Below, in pieces: positions 24,197 through 32,079 of a stretch of 34,876 bases of DNA. Origin of the DNA: Actinomycetota bacterium. Its GTDB lineage: Bacteria > Actinomycetota > Acidimicrobiia > Acidimicrobiales > Ilumatobacteraceae. Where the stretch lies: assembly GCA_026393475.1 (NCBI GenBank), contig JAPLAA010000047.1, forward strand, positions 1 to 34,876. The letters run 5' to 3'. The notes beneath the pieces are model-generated. The model worked only from the letters and a program-made list of their open reading frames with translations, was not told where the DNA came from and ran no database searches. The stretch's first letter is position 1, and each line of letters opens with the position of its first letter. The position numbers and the translations under genes were made by a program.

Positions 24197-24427
24197 ATGG
24201 CCGAACACTTCGCACCGCATCGATTCGTGTCGTCTGCGCTGGCGTACCTGGCGCCGCGCCTCGACCCTGACGACCTCGACGCCGAGCTCACGCTGACGCC
24301 CGGAGACCTGCAGTACCTGGCGGCATCGATCAGCCTCGCCTCCGGTGTCGACATCCCCGAGCGCGACGTGGCGGGCCTGCGCACGGTGCGTCAGCTCGAG
24401 GCCTACCTCGTCTCACACCACCGCTGA
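24197..24427 (+). CDS. Small acyl-carrier-protein-like protein lacking the carrier serine
   Basis: A 76-aa protein. The C-terminal half (LAASISLASGVDIPERDVAG then LRTVRQLEAYL) resembles helices II-IV of acyl carrier proteins (fxIEIPDED ... TVxdlxxYI). Aligned on the IP motif, the DSL site that carries 4'-phosphopantetheine is replaced by TPGDL, so it should not be pantetheinylated. AAAGGAG 7-13 nt before the ATG is a strong ribosome site, stronger than most in this window. No fatty-acid or polyketide gene is adjacent. Function unknown; a non-carrying ACP-fold protein is the best description. Confidence 0.6.
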   Translation: MAEHFAPHRFVSSALAYLAPRLDPDDLDAELTLTPGDLQYLAASISLASGVDIPERDVAGLRTVRQLEAYLVSHHR

Positions 24428-24454
24428 ACGGTCGCTGACCGGTCGCTGAACGGG
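24422..24454. repeat. Three 11-bp tandem repeats across the stop of the ACP-like gene
   Basis: CGCTGAACGGT (24422-24432), CGCTGACCGGT (24433-24443) and CGCTGAACGGG (24444-24454). The first copy contains the stop codon. A period of one helical turn would place repeats on one face of the DNA. Confidence 0.6.
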
Positions 24455-24548
24455 GGTCGTTCTCGGTTCGCGGGTCCGCCCCGGACGAGGGTTCGCTGGC
24501 GCGACCTGGTCCTATACCGTCGGGCGAGCGGTACCATCCCCGGCTAAG

Positions 24549-24566
24549 CTTCAAGAATTGGTCAAG
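24549..24566 (+). promoter_or_regulatory. TCAAG direct repeat upstream of second LPVTG gene
   Basis: CTTCAAGA-ATT-GG-TCAAG, with TCAAG units 11 bp apart, is the same arrangement as at 7855-7872 before the pilus operon. It lies in the 212-bp gap after the ACP-like gene, about 75-90 nt ahead of the ATG at 24640. Confidence 0.35.
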
Positions 24567-24742
24567 ATGTGGCCGTACGGCGACAGGACACATCGATCAG
24601 GACCAGGAACCAGCCGGCACGGAACGGGGGGTTGCAACCATGGAGCGACGAATGAGTTCGAGAACGAAGGCACGGCGTCTGCACCGCCACCGCCTCGGCA
24701 CACACGGCCCCGATCGACGCGAGTTGCGAGACGGGGCTGTCG

Positions 24743-25339
24743 GTGGTGCTCACCGACTACAGCGCCGACGGCGTCAACACGCTGCGCGTCTGGATCGACG
24801 GCACCCCTCGCGCCACCACGAGCTTCGGCGCATCGACCAGCGCCACCTACTCCTTCGGTGATCTCACCGTGTCGCACACCTGGCGGGTCAGCGTGACGGC
24901 ATGGGACGACCCCACCGGCGCCAACGGCTGGACGTTCGACACCGGCACGCTCACCATCCCGGTGTGCGCCGAGCCGACGACGACCGCGGCCCCGACCACG
25001 ACCGCCGCGTCCGCAGCGGTCACGGTGCCCGGCACGAGCGCCCCGGCCACCACGGTCGCGACGCCCACCACCGTCGCCCCGGCCACGACGGCCGCGACGG
25101 CCGCGACGCCCACCACCGTCACGGTGGCGTCGGCGGTCGTCACCGCACCTGCCGGCTCGAGCGGAGCACCCGCATCCACCTCGGTCGTCGCCCAGGCGGC
25201 GCCCACGTCGATCGTGGCCTCGTCGGGCACCCTGCCCGTCACCGGCCCGACCAACCTTCGAGCGCTCGGCATCGCGCTGCTGCTGTTCGGTTTCGGCATC
25301 CTGCTGATCGTCGCGACCCGCCGTCCCGACGCCGCCTGA
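24743..25339 (+). CDS. LPVTG surface protein with damaged 5' end (possible frameshifted gene)
   Basis: The frame encodes an Ig-like domain (SVVLTDYSADGVNTLRVWID ... WDDPTGANGWTFDTGTLTIP), a Thr/Ala/Pro wall linker, LPVTG, a hydrophobic segment and RRPDAA. Coding character extends upstream of the first in-frame start (GTG 24743) back to about 24680: ASAHTAPIDASCETGLS looks like a signal cleavage site plus a cysteine that would pair with the Cys in PVCAEP. The same frame hits a stop at 24653, while ATG 24640, with a GGGGGG ribosome site, opens a basic signal-peptide-like start (MERRMSSRTKARR) in another frame. The hydrophobic core is missing from both. A small deletion/frameshift, or a sequence error, is likely; without repair the protein cannot be exported. 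Confidence 0.6.
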   Translation: MVLTDYSADGVNTLRVWIDGTPRATTSFGASTSATYSFGDLTVSHTWRVSVTAWDDPTGANGWTFDTGTLTIPVCAEPTTTAAPTTTAASAAVTVPGTSAPATTVATPTTVAPATTAATAATPTTVTVASAVVTAPAGSSGAPASTSVVAQAAPTSIVASSGTLPVTGPTNLRALGIALLLFGFGILLIVATRRPDAA

Positions 25340-25438
25340 CCCGGGCCGCCCGATCCGGGCCATTCGGGTTCCCGTACCCGGCGGCGCGGACGCTCGGCCA
25401 CGTTCCGTCGTCCCCGATCGTCGATCGCGAGCGACTGG

Positions 25439-25444
25439 TATGGT
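25439..25444 (+). promoter_or_regulatory. -10-like TATGGT before phosphatase gene
   Basis: TATGGT lies 44 nt upstream of GTG 25489. No clear -35 was seen. The 149-bp gap after the LPVTG gene holds nothing else I can support. Confidence 0.3.
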
Positions 25445-25488
25445 CGCCTGATCCCCTGCACCCGCGAGTACCCGCAGGTCCACACGCC

Positions 25489-27222
25489 GTGAGTTCCCGG
25501 CCGGACCGTCGCCGCGCCCCGTCCTCGTCGGCGCTCCTCGACCAGCGCGCGACCGCCGGACCCGACCGGGAGGCGATGGTCGACCCCGACCTCGATCTCG
25601 ACCCCGACCTCGATCGGCCGTTGCACGTGGTCGGCCTGCCGGACGTCCTGCGACATGTGGCCCGCGCCTGCGCCGTGCTCTCGATCGCGATCGGCGCCGT
25701 CGTGCTGTTCGGTTACCTCGCCCGCTGGGCCGCTGCGGTCGAGCTGTACCGAACGCTGCCGCCGATGTACCCGAACGCCGCGCTCGGCTTCGTGATCGGT
25801 GGTGGCAGTGCCCTCGTCGCGACGAGCCCTCAGCGGGGCCGGCAGCGGCTCGCCGTCGTCGGATTCTCCGTCGTCCTCGCCGTCGCGGCGCTCACCTTCG
25901 TGCTGCACCTCCTCGATGCCGGCCCGACCGTGCTCGAGGGACTCTGGCCCGACGATCCGTTCATCACCGCCACCACCGCGATCGCCGGGCGCCCGGTCGT
26001 GGAGACGTGTGTCGCATTCATGGGGGTCGGCGCATCCGGCATCCTGCTGGCCACCCGAGGTTCCGCGCGGTGGTCGCAAGGGCTCGCGCTCGGCGGCGTG
26101 TCGGTGGGCGCTGCCGCGGTCCTCGGCTACATCATCGGCGTCGATCGCCAGGGCCTCGGCTCGTCGTTCGTCGTGGTGGGCATGGCCTTGCACACCGGCA
26201 TCGCGCTCACCCTGCTCGGCCTCGCGGTGCTGCTCGCCCGGCCGACGGTCGGCCTGTTCGCCCGGCTCACCCACGCCGGACCGAGCGCGCGGCTGAGCCG
26301 CCGGCTCGTGGCGGTCGTGGTCTTCGCCCCGATCGTGCTCACCGCATCGAGCGCGTTGCTGCAACGGGCGATGCCCGACAGCAGGCTGGTGCAGTCGACG
26401 ATGGCGGTCGCCCAGGTGCTTGCCCTGGGACTGCTGGTGATGCTGCCGCTCGCCGCAGCCGACGACGTCGAGCAGCGTGCGGAACGGACCCTGCGCGAAG
26501 CACGAGCGGTGCGCGAGCGCGCCGGCGAACAGGACGTGATCTCCGCGGCGATCGTCGACCTCTTGCTGGAACGGCCGCCGACGCCGCCCGGCTGGGAGGT
26601 GGGGTTCCGGCAGACCGCCGCATTCGCTGCACTCCCGGGCGACTCGTGTCAGGTGCTGCTCGCCGATCGCGGATTCCTCGTCGCCGTGGTCGACGTCGCC
26701 GGTCACGGCACCGGCCCGGCGCTGCAGGCCCTGCGGCTCCGGTTCGAGATCGCCGCGCTGTGGCAGTCCGGGCTCGGTGTCGCGGCGATCGCCGACCAGC
26801 TCGCCCGCTCCGTGACCGAGATGAGCACCATCGCGACCGGCGTGCTGCTCGCGGTCGATGCCGATGGTGCCGAGTGCGAGTACGTCAACGCAGGGCACCC
26901 CGCCGTCATCGCGGTCACCGGTGCCTCCACCGACACCTGGGGCCGCACGGCACCGCTGTTCGGGCTGGGCGCGGCCGAGCACCGTCCGCAGCGACGAGCG
27001 CTCGGGCGCGGTGCCCTCCTCACGATCTACACCGACGGCATCATCGAATCGCGCTCACCTTCGAGCTCGCTCCTCGGCTCGTCGGCGATCGAGCACGCGA
27101 TCCGCGTGCACGGTCCCGCCGGCCCGCAGGCGGTCGCCGACGCGTGCATCGACGCGGCGCTCGCGCACGCCAACACGCGCCTGCGCGACGACGCGCTCGC
27201 CCTCGTCCTGCGCTGTACCTGA
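25489..27222 (+). CDS. Membrane-bound PP2C/SpoIIE-type serine phosphatase (RsbU-like)
   Basis: A 577-aa protein if started at GTG 25489 (548 aa from ATG 25576). The hydrophilic N-terminus is followed by seven or eight membrane segments (about 58-330) with PPMYPNAALGFVIGGGS, a sensor-type membrane domain seen in signalling proteins. A short coiled coil (VEQRAERTLREARAVRERAG) links to a SpoIIE phosphatase domain (about 350-577). Metal-site motifs present are DVAGHG (402-407), NAGH, YTDGIIE and RDDAL; the first motif GDWYD reads GDSCQ, so one metal-binding Asp is replaced by Gln388. Such proteins dephosphorylate anti-anti-sigma factors in partner-switching stress responses. No anti-sigma genes are adjacent. 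Confidence 0.82.
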   Translation: MSSRPDRRRAPSSSALLDQRATAGPDREAMVDPDLDLDPDLDRPLHVVGLPDVLRHVARACAVLSIAIGAVVLFGYLARWAAAVELYRTLPPMYPNAALGFVIGGGSALVATSPQRGRQRLAVVGFSVVLAVAALTFVLHLLDAGPTVLEGLWPDDPFITATTAIAGRPVVETCVAFMGVGASGILLATRGSARWSQGLALGGVSVGAAAVLGYIIGVDRQGLGSSFVVVGMALHTGIALTLLGLAVLLARPTVGLFARLTHAGPSARLSRRLVAVVVFAPIVLTASSALLQRAMPDSRLVQSTMAVAQVLALGLLVMLPLAAADDVEQRAERTLREARAVRERAGEQDVISAAIVDLLLERPPTPPGWEVGFRQTAAFAALPGDSCQVLLADRGFLVAVVDVAGHGTGPALQALRLRFEIAALWQSGLGVAAIADQLARSVTEMSTIATGVLLAVDADGAECEYVNAGHPAVIAVTGASTDTWGRTAPLFGLGAAEHRPQRRALGRGALLTIYTDGIIESRSPSSSLLGSSAIEHAIRVHGPAGPQAVADACIDAALAHANTRLRDDALALVLRCT

Positions 27223-27286
27223 GGCCGACAACGGCCGGCCGGCCGTGACGACCGGCCGGACGACCGGTCAGGCGACCCACCACGGT

Positions 27287-27326
27287 CGTGACGTTCGGCC
27301 GTGACGTTCGGCCCTGGTGACCAGGG
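27287..27326. promoter_or_regulatory. Tandem 13-bp repeat and palindrome in ferritin-like gene promoter
   Basis: CGTGACGTTCGGC occurs twice in tandem (27287-27299, 27300-27312), followed by the palindrome CCCTGGT-G-ACCAGGG (27312-27326). The palindrome lies 11 nt upstream of a -10-like CAAGCT (27338-27343), itself 6 nt before the ATG. This is operator-like placement over the -35 region. Confidence 0.45.
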
Positions 27327-27349
27327 GCGCCGACCTGCAAGCTGCCTCC

Positions 27350-27835
27350 ATGAGCGCAGTCGACATTCCCTATGGCCTGAGCGAGATCGAGGGGGAGCTG
27401 TACGAACACCTCGTCACCCACGCCGAGTTCGAGATGAAGCTGATGGGCAAGTACGAGGCGCTCGCGACCTCGTCGACGCCGTGGGTCGGCTTCCTCGCCG
27501 GCCTCATCGCCGAGGACGAGGAACGCCATCACCGGCTGTACGACCAGTGGGCCGAGTCCCTGCGGTCGCTGGTGCAGCGCGAGAGCGGCGAGGGCCTTCC
27601 CGATCTCGGTGCCCCGGACGATCCGGCCGCGCTGGTGGCGACGACCGAGGCGTTGCTCGAGTACGAGCGCAAGGACCTGAAGGAGCTCCGCCGACTCGAG
27701 AAGGCGATCGACGACGTCAAGGACACGACGGTGTGGGCGCTGGTGCTCGAGGTGATGCGTGCCGACACGCACAAGCACATCGCGATCCTCGAGTTCGTGC
27801 GCCACCAGGCCAAGCTCGCCCAGAAGGGCAAGTAG
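27350..27835 (+). CDS. Ferritin-like four-helix protein
   Basis: A 161-aa, all-helical, soluble protein. Putative metal ligands are spaced as in the ferritin-like superfamily: E in THAEFEMKLM, EDEERHHRLYDQW (ExxH type), E in LLEYERKDLKEL and RADTHKHIAIL (DxxKH type). Members are involved in iron/oxygen chemistry or oxidative stress; the exact activity is unknown. It has no recognisable ribosome site but has CAAGCT 6 nt before the ATG (leaderless type). It is unrelated in strand to the rubrerythrin-like domain encoded nearby at 28992-32000, but both suggest peroxide or iron handling. Confidence 0.7.
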   Translation: MSAVDIPYGLSEIEGELYEHLVTHAEFEMKLMGKYEALATSSTPWVGFLAGLIAEDEERHHRLYDQWAESLRSLVQRESGEGLPDLGAPDDPAALVATTEALLEYERKDLKELRRLEKAIDDVKDTTVWALVLEVMRADTHKHIAILEFVRHQAKLAQKGK

Positions 27836-28001
27836 CCCGACGATCCGGCGGCCGTCCGGGACCGGCTCGCCGCGCTGTCCGTCGCGGTTTGACGGTTCGG
27901 CCGACGAGTTCTGACCATCTCTTGTCGCGGTTGCTCCAGCGGCGTGCCGATGTCTTCGACGAGCGCGAGCCGGGGGGTCCGGGCGCCGGGAGGTCGGGGA
28001 C

Positions 28002-28910
28002 ATGAAGCGGTCAGCACGTTGGTCGGTCGGTGCACTCGTGGCACTGCCGCTCGTGACGGTGACGACGATGGCGTTCGCGTCGTCGGGGTCGAGCGTCGAC
28101 GACGAGGTCGTCGCCTGTCGGAGTTCGAGTGGCTACCTGCGCATCCCGGAGGACGGCCGCGGCTGTCGTCGGGGCGAGGAGCGGGTGGTGTGGAACATCA
28201 CGGGTCCCGCAGGTCCCGCCGGTCCCGCAGGCATCGCGGGTCCTGTCGGTCCTGCGGGTGCCGATGGTGCCGATGGCGCGGTGGGTCCGGCCGGTGCTGC
28301 CGGTCCTGCGGGCGCCGCTGGTCCGGCAGGGGCGCAGGGCCCCGCCGGGGCACAGGGTCCGGCAGGTCCGGCAGGTGCGCCCGGCGCGCCTGGTTCGGGG
28401 TGTGCCACCTCGTGCGAGGCCCAGCCGGCCGTGGACATCTATCTGAAGATCGCCGGCATCGACGGGTCGTCGACATCGGAGCGTCACCCTCGCGAGATCG
28501 AGCTCACCGGGTACCGGTTCGAGCTGCAGAACACCGTCGACATCGGTGGTGGCGCAGGTGGCCCAACTGCCGGCAAGGCGAACTTCGGGCCGCTCGTGGT
28601 GTCGAAGCTGCTCGACGTGTCGAGCCCGCCGATCATGCTCGCGGTCGCCACGGGACAGGTGATCCCCGAAGTGACGCTCACCGTCGAGCGCCCCGGTGAG
28701 GGCCCGACGCGGATCGCCCAGATCGTGCTGACCGACGTGATCATCGGCGAGTTCAGCGACGAGAGCGAGGAACCCGCCCAGTATCCCGGCGACGAGATCC
28801 TCCTGAACTACGGCACGATCCGCTTCACCGTGTTCACCCAGAACCCCGATGGCTCCGAGGGCACCCCGGTGACCGCAGGATGGGACGTGGCCCGCAACGT
28901 CAGCCTCTGA
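28002..28910 (+). CDS. Secreted collagen-like protein with C-terminal Hcp-like domain
   Basis: A 302-aa protein. A signal peptide ([20 protein letters not shown]; cleavage about AFASS) is followed by a short Cys-containing module ([19 protein letters not shown], then GEERVVWN) typical of the segment before bacterial collagen-like repeats. Next are 21 uninterrupted G-X-Y triplets (residues 68-130, mostly GPA), a CATSC hinge and a C-terminal domain (about 145-301). That domain resembles Hcp of type VI secretion: [75 protein letters not shown] and AGWDV. Hcp normally forms hexameric rings and is exported without a signal peptide; here a Sec signal and collagen stalk suggest an extracellular, possibly trimeric, display. 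GGGAGG precedes the ATG. No T6SS gene is nearby. Confidence 0.8.
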   Translation: MKRSARWSVGALVALPLVTVTTMAFASSGSSVDDEVVACRSSSGYLRIPEDGRGCRRGEERVVWNITGPAGPAGPAGIAGPVGPAGADGADGAVGPAGAAGPAGAAGPAGAQGPAGAQGPAGPAGAPGAPGSGCATSCEAQPAVDIYLKIAGIDGSSTSERHPREIELTGYRFELQNTVDIGGGAGGPTAGKANFGPLVVSKLLDVSSPPIMLAVATGQVIPEVTLTVERPGEGPTRIAQIVLTDVIIGEFSDESEEPAQYPGDEILLNYGTIRFTVFTQNPDGSEGTPVTAGWDVARNVSL

Positions 28911-28926
28911 CGGCAGCATCCGAGCG

Positions 28927-28951
28927 CGCCGGACGGGCACACCGTCCGGCG
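28927..28951. terminator. Bidirectional hairpin between convergent genes
   Basis: CGCCGGACGG (28927-28936) and CCGTCCGGCG (28942-28951) form a perfect 10-bp stem with a 5-nt loop in the 81-bp gap between the collagen/Hcp gene and the leftward redox fusion gene. No U-tract is present. Confidence 0.7.
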
Positions 28952-28991
28952 TCGCCTCGCGCCTTGGCGAGTGCGCATGTGCAGGGCGCGC

Positions 28992-31900
28992 TCAGAGCAG
29001 GCTCGGTCGCCCGTCGAGCCACGCGGAGAGCTCGGTGCTCAGCAGTGCGATGTGCTCACCCTCCTCGGCGGCGAGCTCGCGGTAGAGCCGGGCCGCGACC
29101 GGGTGCTCGTCGTCGGCCGGCGCCGTCTGCAGGAACAGGTAGTGGGCGCGTTCTTCGAGTTCGATCGCCACGCGGAGCAGGCTCTCGGGGTCGTCGGGCA
29201 CGTCGTGGTGACCGAGGTGCCGCGTCGCGCGGTGGAGGGCGTGGCCGGTGGCCGCGTCGCCGAGGTCGTCCACCGCGACGTGGTATCGGCGTGTGAGCGT
29301 CGCGAGGTGCTCGCGCTCCATCTCGGCGAGCCGGCCGAACAGGTCGTGCAGCACCGGATCGGTCGTGGCCGTCGAGGCCTCGGTGTAGAAGCCCACGCCG
29401 CCGAGCTCGATCTCGAACGCCGTGCGCAGTGCTGCGAGACCAGCGTGGTCGACGGTCTGCGCCGAGTCGTTCGCCAGGAGCTCGAGCACGCCGTCACACG
29501 CAGGGCAGCGACCGTACGGGAACGCGAACCCCTCGCTGCGCTTGTCGCACGACGTGCATCGCCAGGCGACGCCGGCATCCGCACAGCAGACGGCCGCCTC
29601 GCCGTCGTCGGTGCCGTCTGACAGAGGCCGTCGGCAGCGCGGGCAGCGATGCTCGCCCATGTGGACGGTGTCGGTGTCGACGGTGTCGCCCGTGTCGGTG
29701 TCGACGGTGTCGACGGTCGCCGATCGGTCGCCGGTGAGGAACGCCGCGATCGCCGCGGCCGCACGTCGTCCGGCACCCATCGCGAGGATCACGGTGGCAC
29801 CGCCGGTGACGATGTCACCGCCCGCGAACACGCCGGGCAGGTTGGTCGCCTGGGTCACCGGATCCGCTGCGACGTAGCCACGGCTGTCGAGCTGCAGTCC
29901 CGCCGTCGAACGGGTCACGATCGGGTTGGGGTTGGTGCCGAGCGCGACGATCACCGAGTCGCACACCAGCTCCTCGATCTCGCCGGTGCCGACCGGTGAG
30001 CGACGTCCGCGCTCGTCGGGCTCGCCGAGCAGCATCCGCTCCACCACCATGCCGCGCACGTCGCCCTGGTCGTCGGTGAGCACCTCGCGAGGGTTGTGGA
30101 GGAACAGGAACTCGACACCCTCCTCCTCGGCATGGCGCAGTTCCTCGAGCCTCGCGGGGGCCTCGGCCCGGCTGCGTCGATAGATGCAGCGCACGCGCCG
30201 AGCACCCAACCGGCGGGCGACGCGCAGGCAGTCCATCGCCGTGTTGCCCGCACCCACCACCACGACGTCGTCGCCGAGGCCCACCGGCGTGTCGAGATGC
30301 GGGAAGCGATCGGCACCCATGAGGTTCACCCGCGTGAGGAACTCGTTGGCGCTCGACACCTGCCCGGCGTTCTCGCCCGGGATGCCGAGGAAGCTCGGTG
30401 CGCCGGCACCGACGCCGAGGAACACCGCGTCGAACCCGCGCGAACCGAGCAGGTCGGCGACCGTGAACGTCCGGCCCACGACGACGTCGGTCTGGAACTC
30501 GACGCCGAGCTCGACGAGCCGATCGACCTCGCGGTCGATGATGTCGCGCGGGAGTCGGAACGACGGGATGCCGTAGCGGAGCACGCCGCCCGCCACGTGC
30601 AGCGCCTCGAGCACAGTCACCGACACGCCGGCGCGGGCGAGGTCGGCGGCGCAGGCGAGGCCTGCCGGGCCAGAGCCGACGACCGCGACTCGCGAGCCGT
30701 GAAGTGGGCCGATCCTGGCGGGCTCCTCCGCCGGCAGCGTCACGGCGACACGCCCGTGGTCGCCGACGAAGCGCTCGAGCCGCCCGATCGCGACCGGCTC
30801 GAGCTTGCGGCCGATCACGCACTGGCTCTCGCACTGGCTCTCCTGTGGACAGACGCGTCCGCACACCGACGGCAGCACGTTCGTCTCCTGGATGACGGCG
30901 AGCGCCCCGTCGACGTCCTTGACGAGCAGGTGGCGGATGAACCGCGGGATGTCGACCGAGACGGGGCAGCCCGAGATGCACGTCGGGCGACTGCACTGCA
31001 GACACCGCTCCGCCTCACGGAGCGCCTCGCTCAGGGAGTAGCCGAGCGACACCTCGTCGAACGTGCGCGACCTGGCCCCGGGATCACGCTCGGGCATCGG
31101 CACCTTCGTCGGCTCGATCTGGCGCAGCTTCTTGTAGGTGCGCCGGCCCTCGACGAAGAGCTGCTGCTCGACCGCACACCGGTGCTCGTAGTCGTCGCTG
31201 GCGCGCCGCTCGTCGTGCACGAACCGGCGCTGGCGCGACACGAGCTCATCGAAGTCCACCCGGTGCGCGTCGAAGTCGGGTCCGTCGACGCACGCGAACC
31301 GTGTCGCTCCGTCGATGCTCACCCGGCACGAGCCACACATGCCGGTGCCGTCGACCATGATCGAGTTGAGCGACACCGACGTCGGCACGCCCGGACCGCG
31401 GGTGACCTCGGCGCAGGCACGCATCATCGGCAGCGGGCCGATCGCGACCACGAGGTCGGGTCGGTCGTCGGCCACCACCTCGGCGAGCGCGTCGGTCACG
31501 AAGCCCGGACGACCTGCGCTGCCGTCGTCGGTACACACGATCAGTCGGTCGGCGATGGCGGCCATCCGGTCGTGCCAGAACTCGAGCTCGGCGGAGCGGA
31601 ACCCGACGATCACCGTTGTGCGATTCCCGGCCTCGGCGAAGGCGCGCAGCTGCGGGTAGATCGGTGCGACGCCCAGACCTCCGCCGACGAGCGCGACGTG
31701 GCCGACCCGCTCGATGGGCGGCGGGACACCCAGGGGTCCGACGAAGTCGGCGATCGAGTCGCCCGCCGCGTACCGGTCGCGCATCTCCGCCGTCGAGCGG
31801 CCGAGCGCCTGCACCACCACCGTGACGGTTCCCGCGGTCGGGTCGAAGTCGGCGATCGTGAGCGGCACCCGCTCGGAGCCGTCGTGCAGCCGCACCATCA

Positions 31901-32000
31901 CGAACTGACCGGCGTGGGCCGAGGCCGCCACATCGGGCGCCTCCACGTCCCACAGGAACGTGGTGGGGGTCAGCTCCTCTCGCCGGACGATGGTGAACAT
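28992..32000 (-). CDS. NfnA-NfnB-rubrerythrin-like redox fusion protein
   Basis: A 1002-aa protein made of three units. Residues 1-260: FNR-type FAD/NAD module with a 2Fe-2S motif (GTGMCGSCRV ... ACVDGPDF), as in NfnA/SudB. Residues 310-760: NfnB/GltD-like, with two cysteine clusters (CLQCSRPTCISGCP, VCGRVCPQESQCESQC) for Fe-S clusters, an FAD motif (VAVVGSGPAGLACA), an NADPH motif (VVVVGAGNTAMDC) and GVFAGGDI. Residues 786-1002: two or three zinc-ribbon-like CxxC motifs and a rubrerythrin-type diiron four-helix domain (EIELGGVGFY, EMEREH, ELEERAHY, EEGEH). An acidic Asp/Thr/Val linker (763-780) joins the last two. NfnAB transfers electrons among NADH, NADPH and ferredoxin; rubrerythrin reduces peroxide. 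The likely outcome is an NAD(P)H-fed peroxide or oxygen reductase. The start at 32000 (MFTIVRREEL) fits NfnA; GTG 32033 is an alternative. Confidence 0.85.
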   Translation of the reverse strand: MFTIVRREELTPTTFLWDVEAPDVAASAHAGQFVMVRLHDGSERVPLTIADFDPTAGTVTVVVQALGRSTAEMRDRYAAGDSIADFVGPLGVPPPIERVGHVALVGGGLGVAPIYPQLRAFAEAGNRTTVIVGFRSAELEFWHDRMAAIADRLIVCTDDGSAGRPGFVTDALAEVVADDRPDLVVAIGPLPMMRACAEVTRGPGVPTSVSLNSIMVDGTGMCGSCRVSIDGATRFACVDGPDFDAHRVDFDELVSRQRRFVHDERRASDDYEHRCAVEQQLFVEGRRTYKKLRQIEPTKVPMPERDPGARSRTFDEVSLGYSLSEALREAERCLQCSRPTCISGCPVSVDIPRFIRHLLVKDVDGALAVIQETNVLPSVCGRVCPQESQCESQCVIGRKLEPVAIGRLERFVGDHGRVAVTLPAEEPARIGPLHGSRVAVVGSGPAGLACAADLARAGVSVTVLEALHVAGGVLRYGIPSFRLPRDIIDREVDRLVELGVEFQTDVVVGRTFTVADLLGSRGFDAVFLGVGAGAPSFLGIPGENAGQVSSANEFLTRVNLMGADRFPHLDTPVGLGDDVVVVGAGNTAMDCLRVARRLGARRVRCIYRRSRAEAPARLEELRHAEEEGVEFLFLHNPREVLTDDQGDVRGMVVERMLLGEPDERGRRSPVGTGEIEELVCDSVIVALGTNPNPIVTRSTAGLQLDSRGYVAADPVTQATNLPGVFAGGDIVTGGATVILAMGAGRRAAAAIAAFLTGDRSATVDTVDTDTGDTVDTDTVHMGEHRCPRCRRPLSDGTDDGEAAVCCADAGVAWRCTSCDKRSEGFAFPYGRCPACDGVLELLANDSAQTVDHAGLAALRTAFEIELGGVGFYTEASTATTDPVLHDLFGRLAEMEREHLATLTRRYHVAVDDLGDAATGHALHRATRHLGHHDVPDDPESLLRVAIELEERAHYLFLQTAPADDEHPVAARLYRELAAEEGEHIALLSTELSAWLDGRPSLL

Positions 32001-32079
32001 GCTCCCTGCACTGTGCCGGGAGCGTCGAGCCACTCCCTAGGGCCGAAGGTCACGGAACCGCCGCTCGCTGCTCGTCCGG

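Noticed and set aside
24540..24640. c-di-GMP (GEMM) riboswitch before the second LPVTG gene
   Set aside because: The region is the right place for pilus/adhesin control, but the conserved GEMM core and paired helices are not visible.
28190..28420. The GC-rich repeat tract as a CRISPR or minisatellite
   Set aside because: The repeats are in-frame codons for G-X-Y triplets; there are no spacers. No CRISPR array was seen anywhere in the window.
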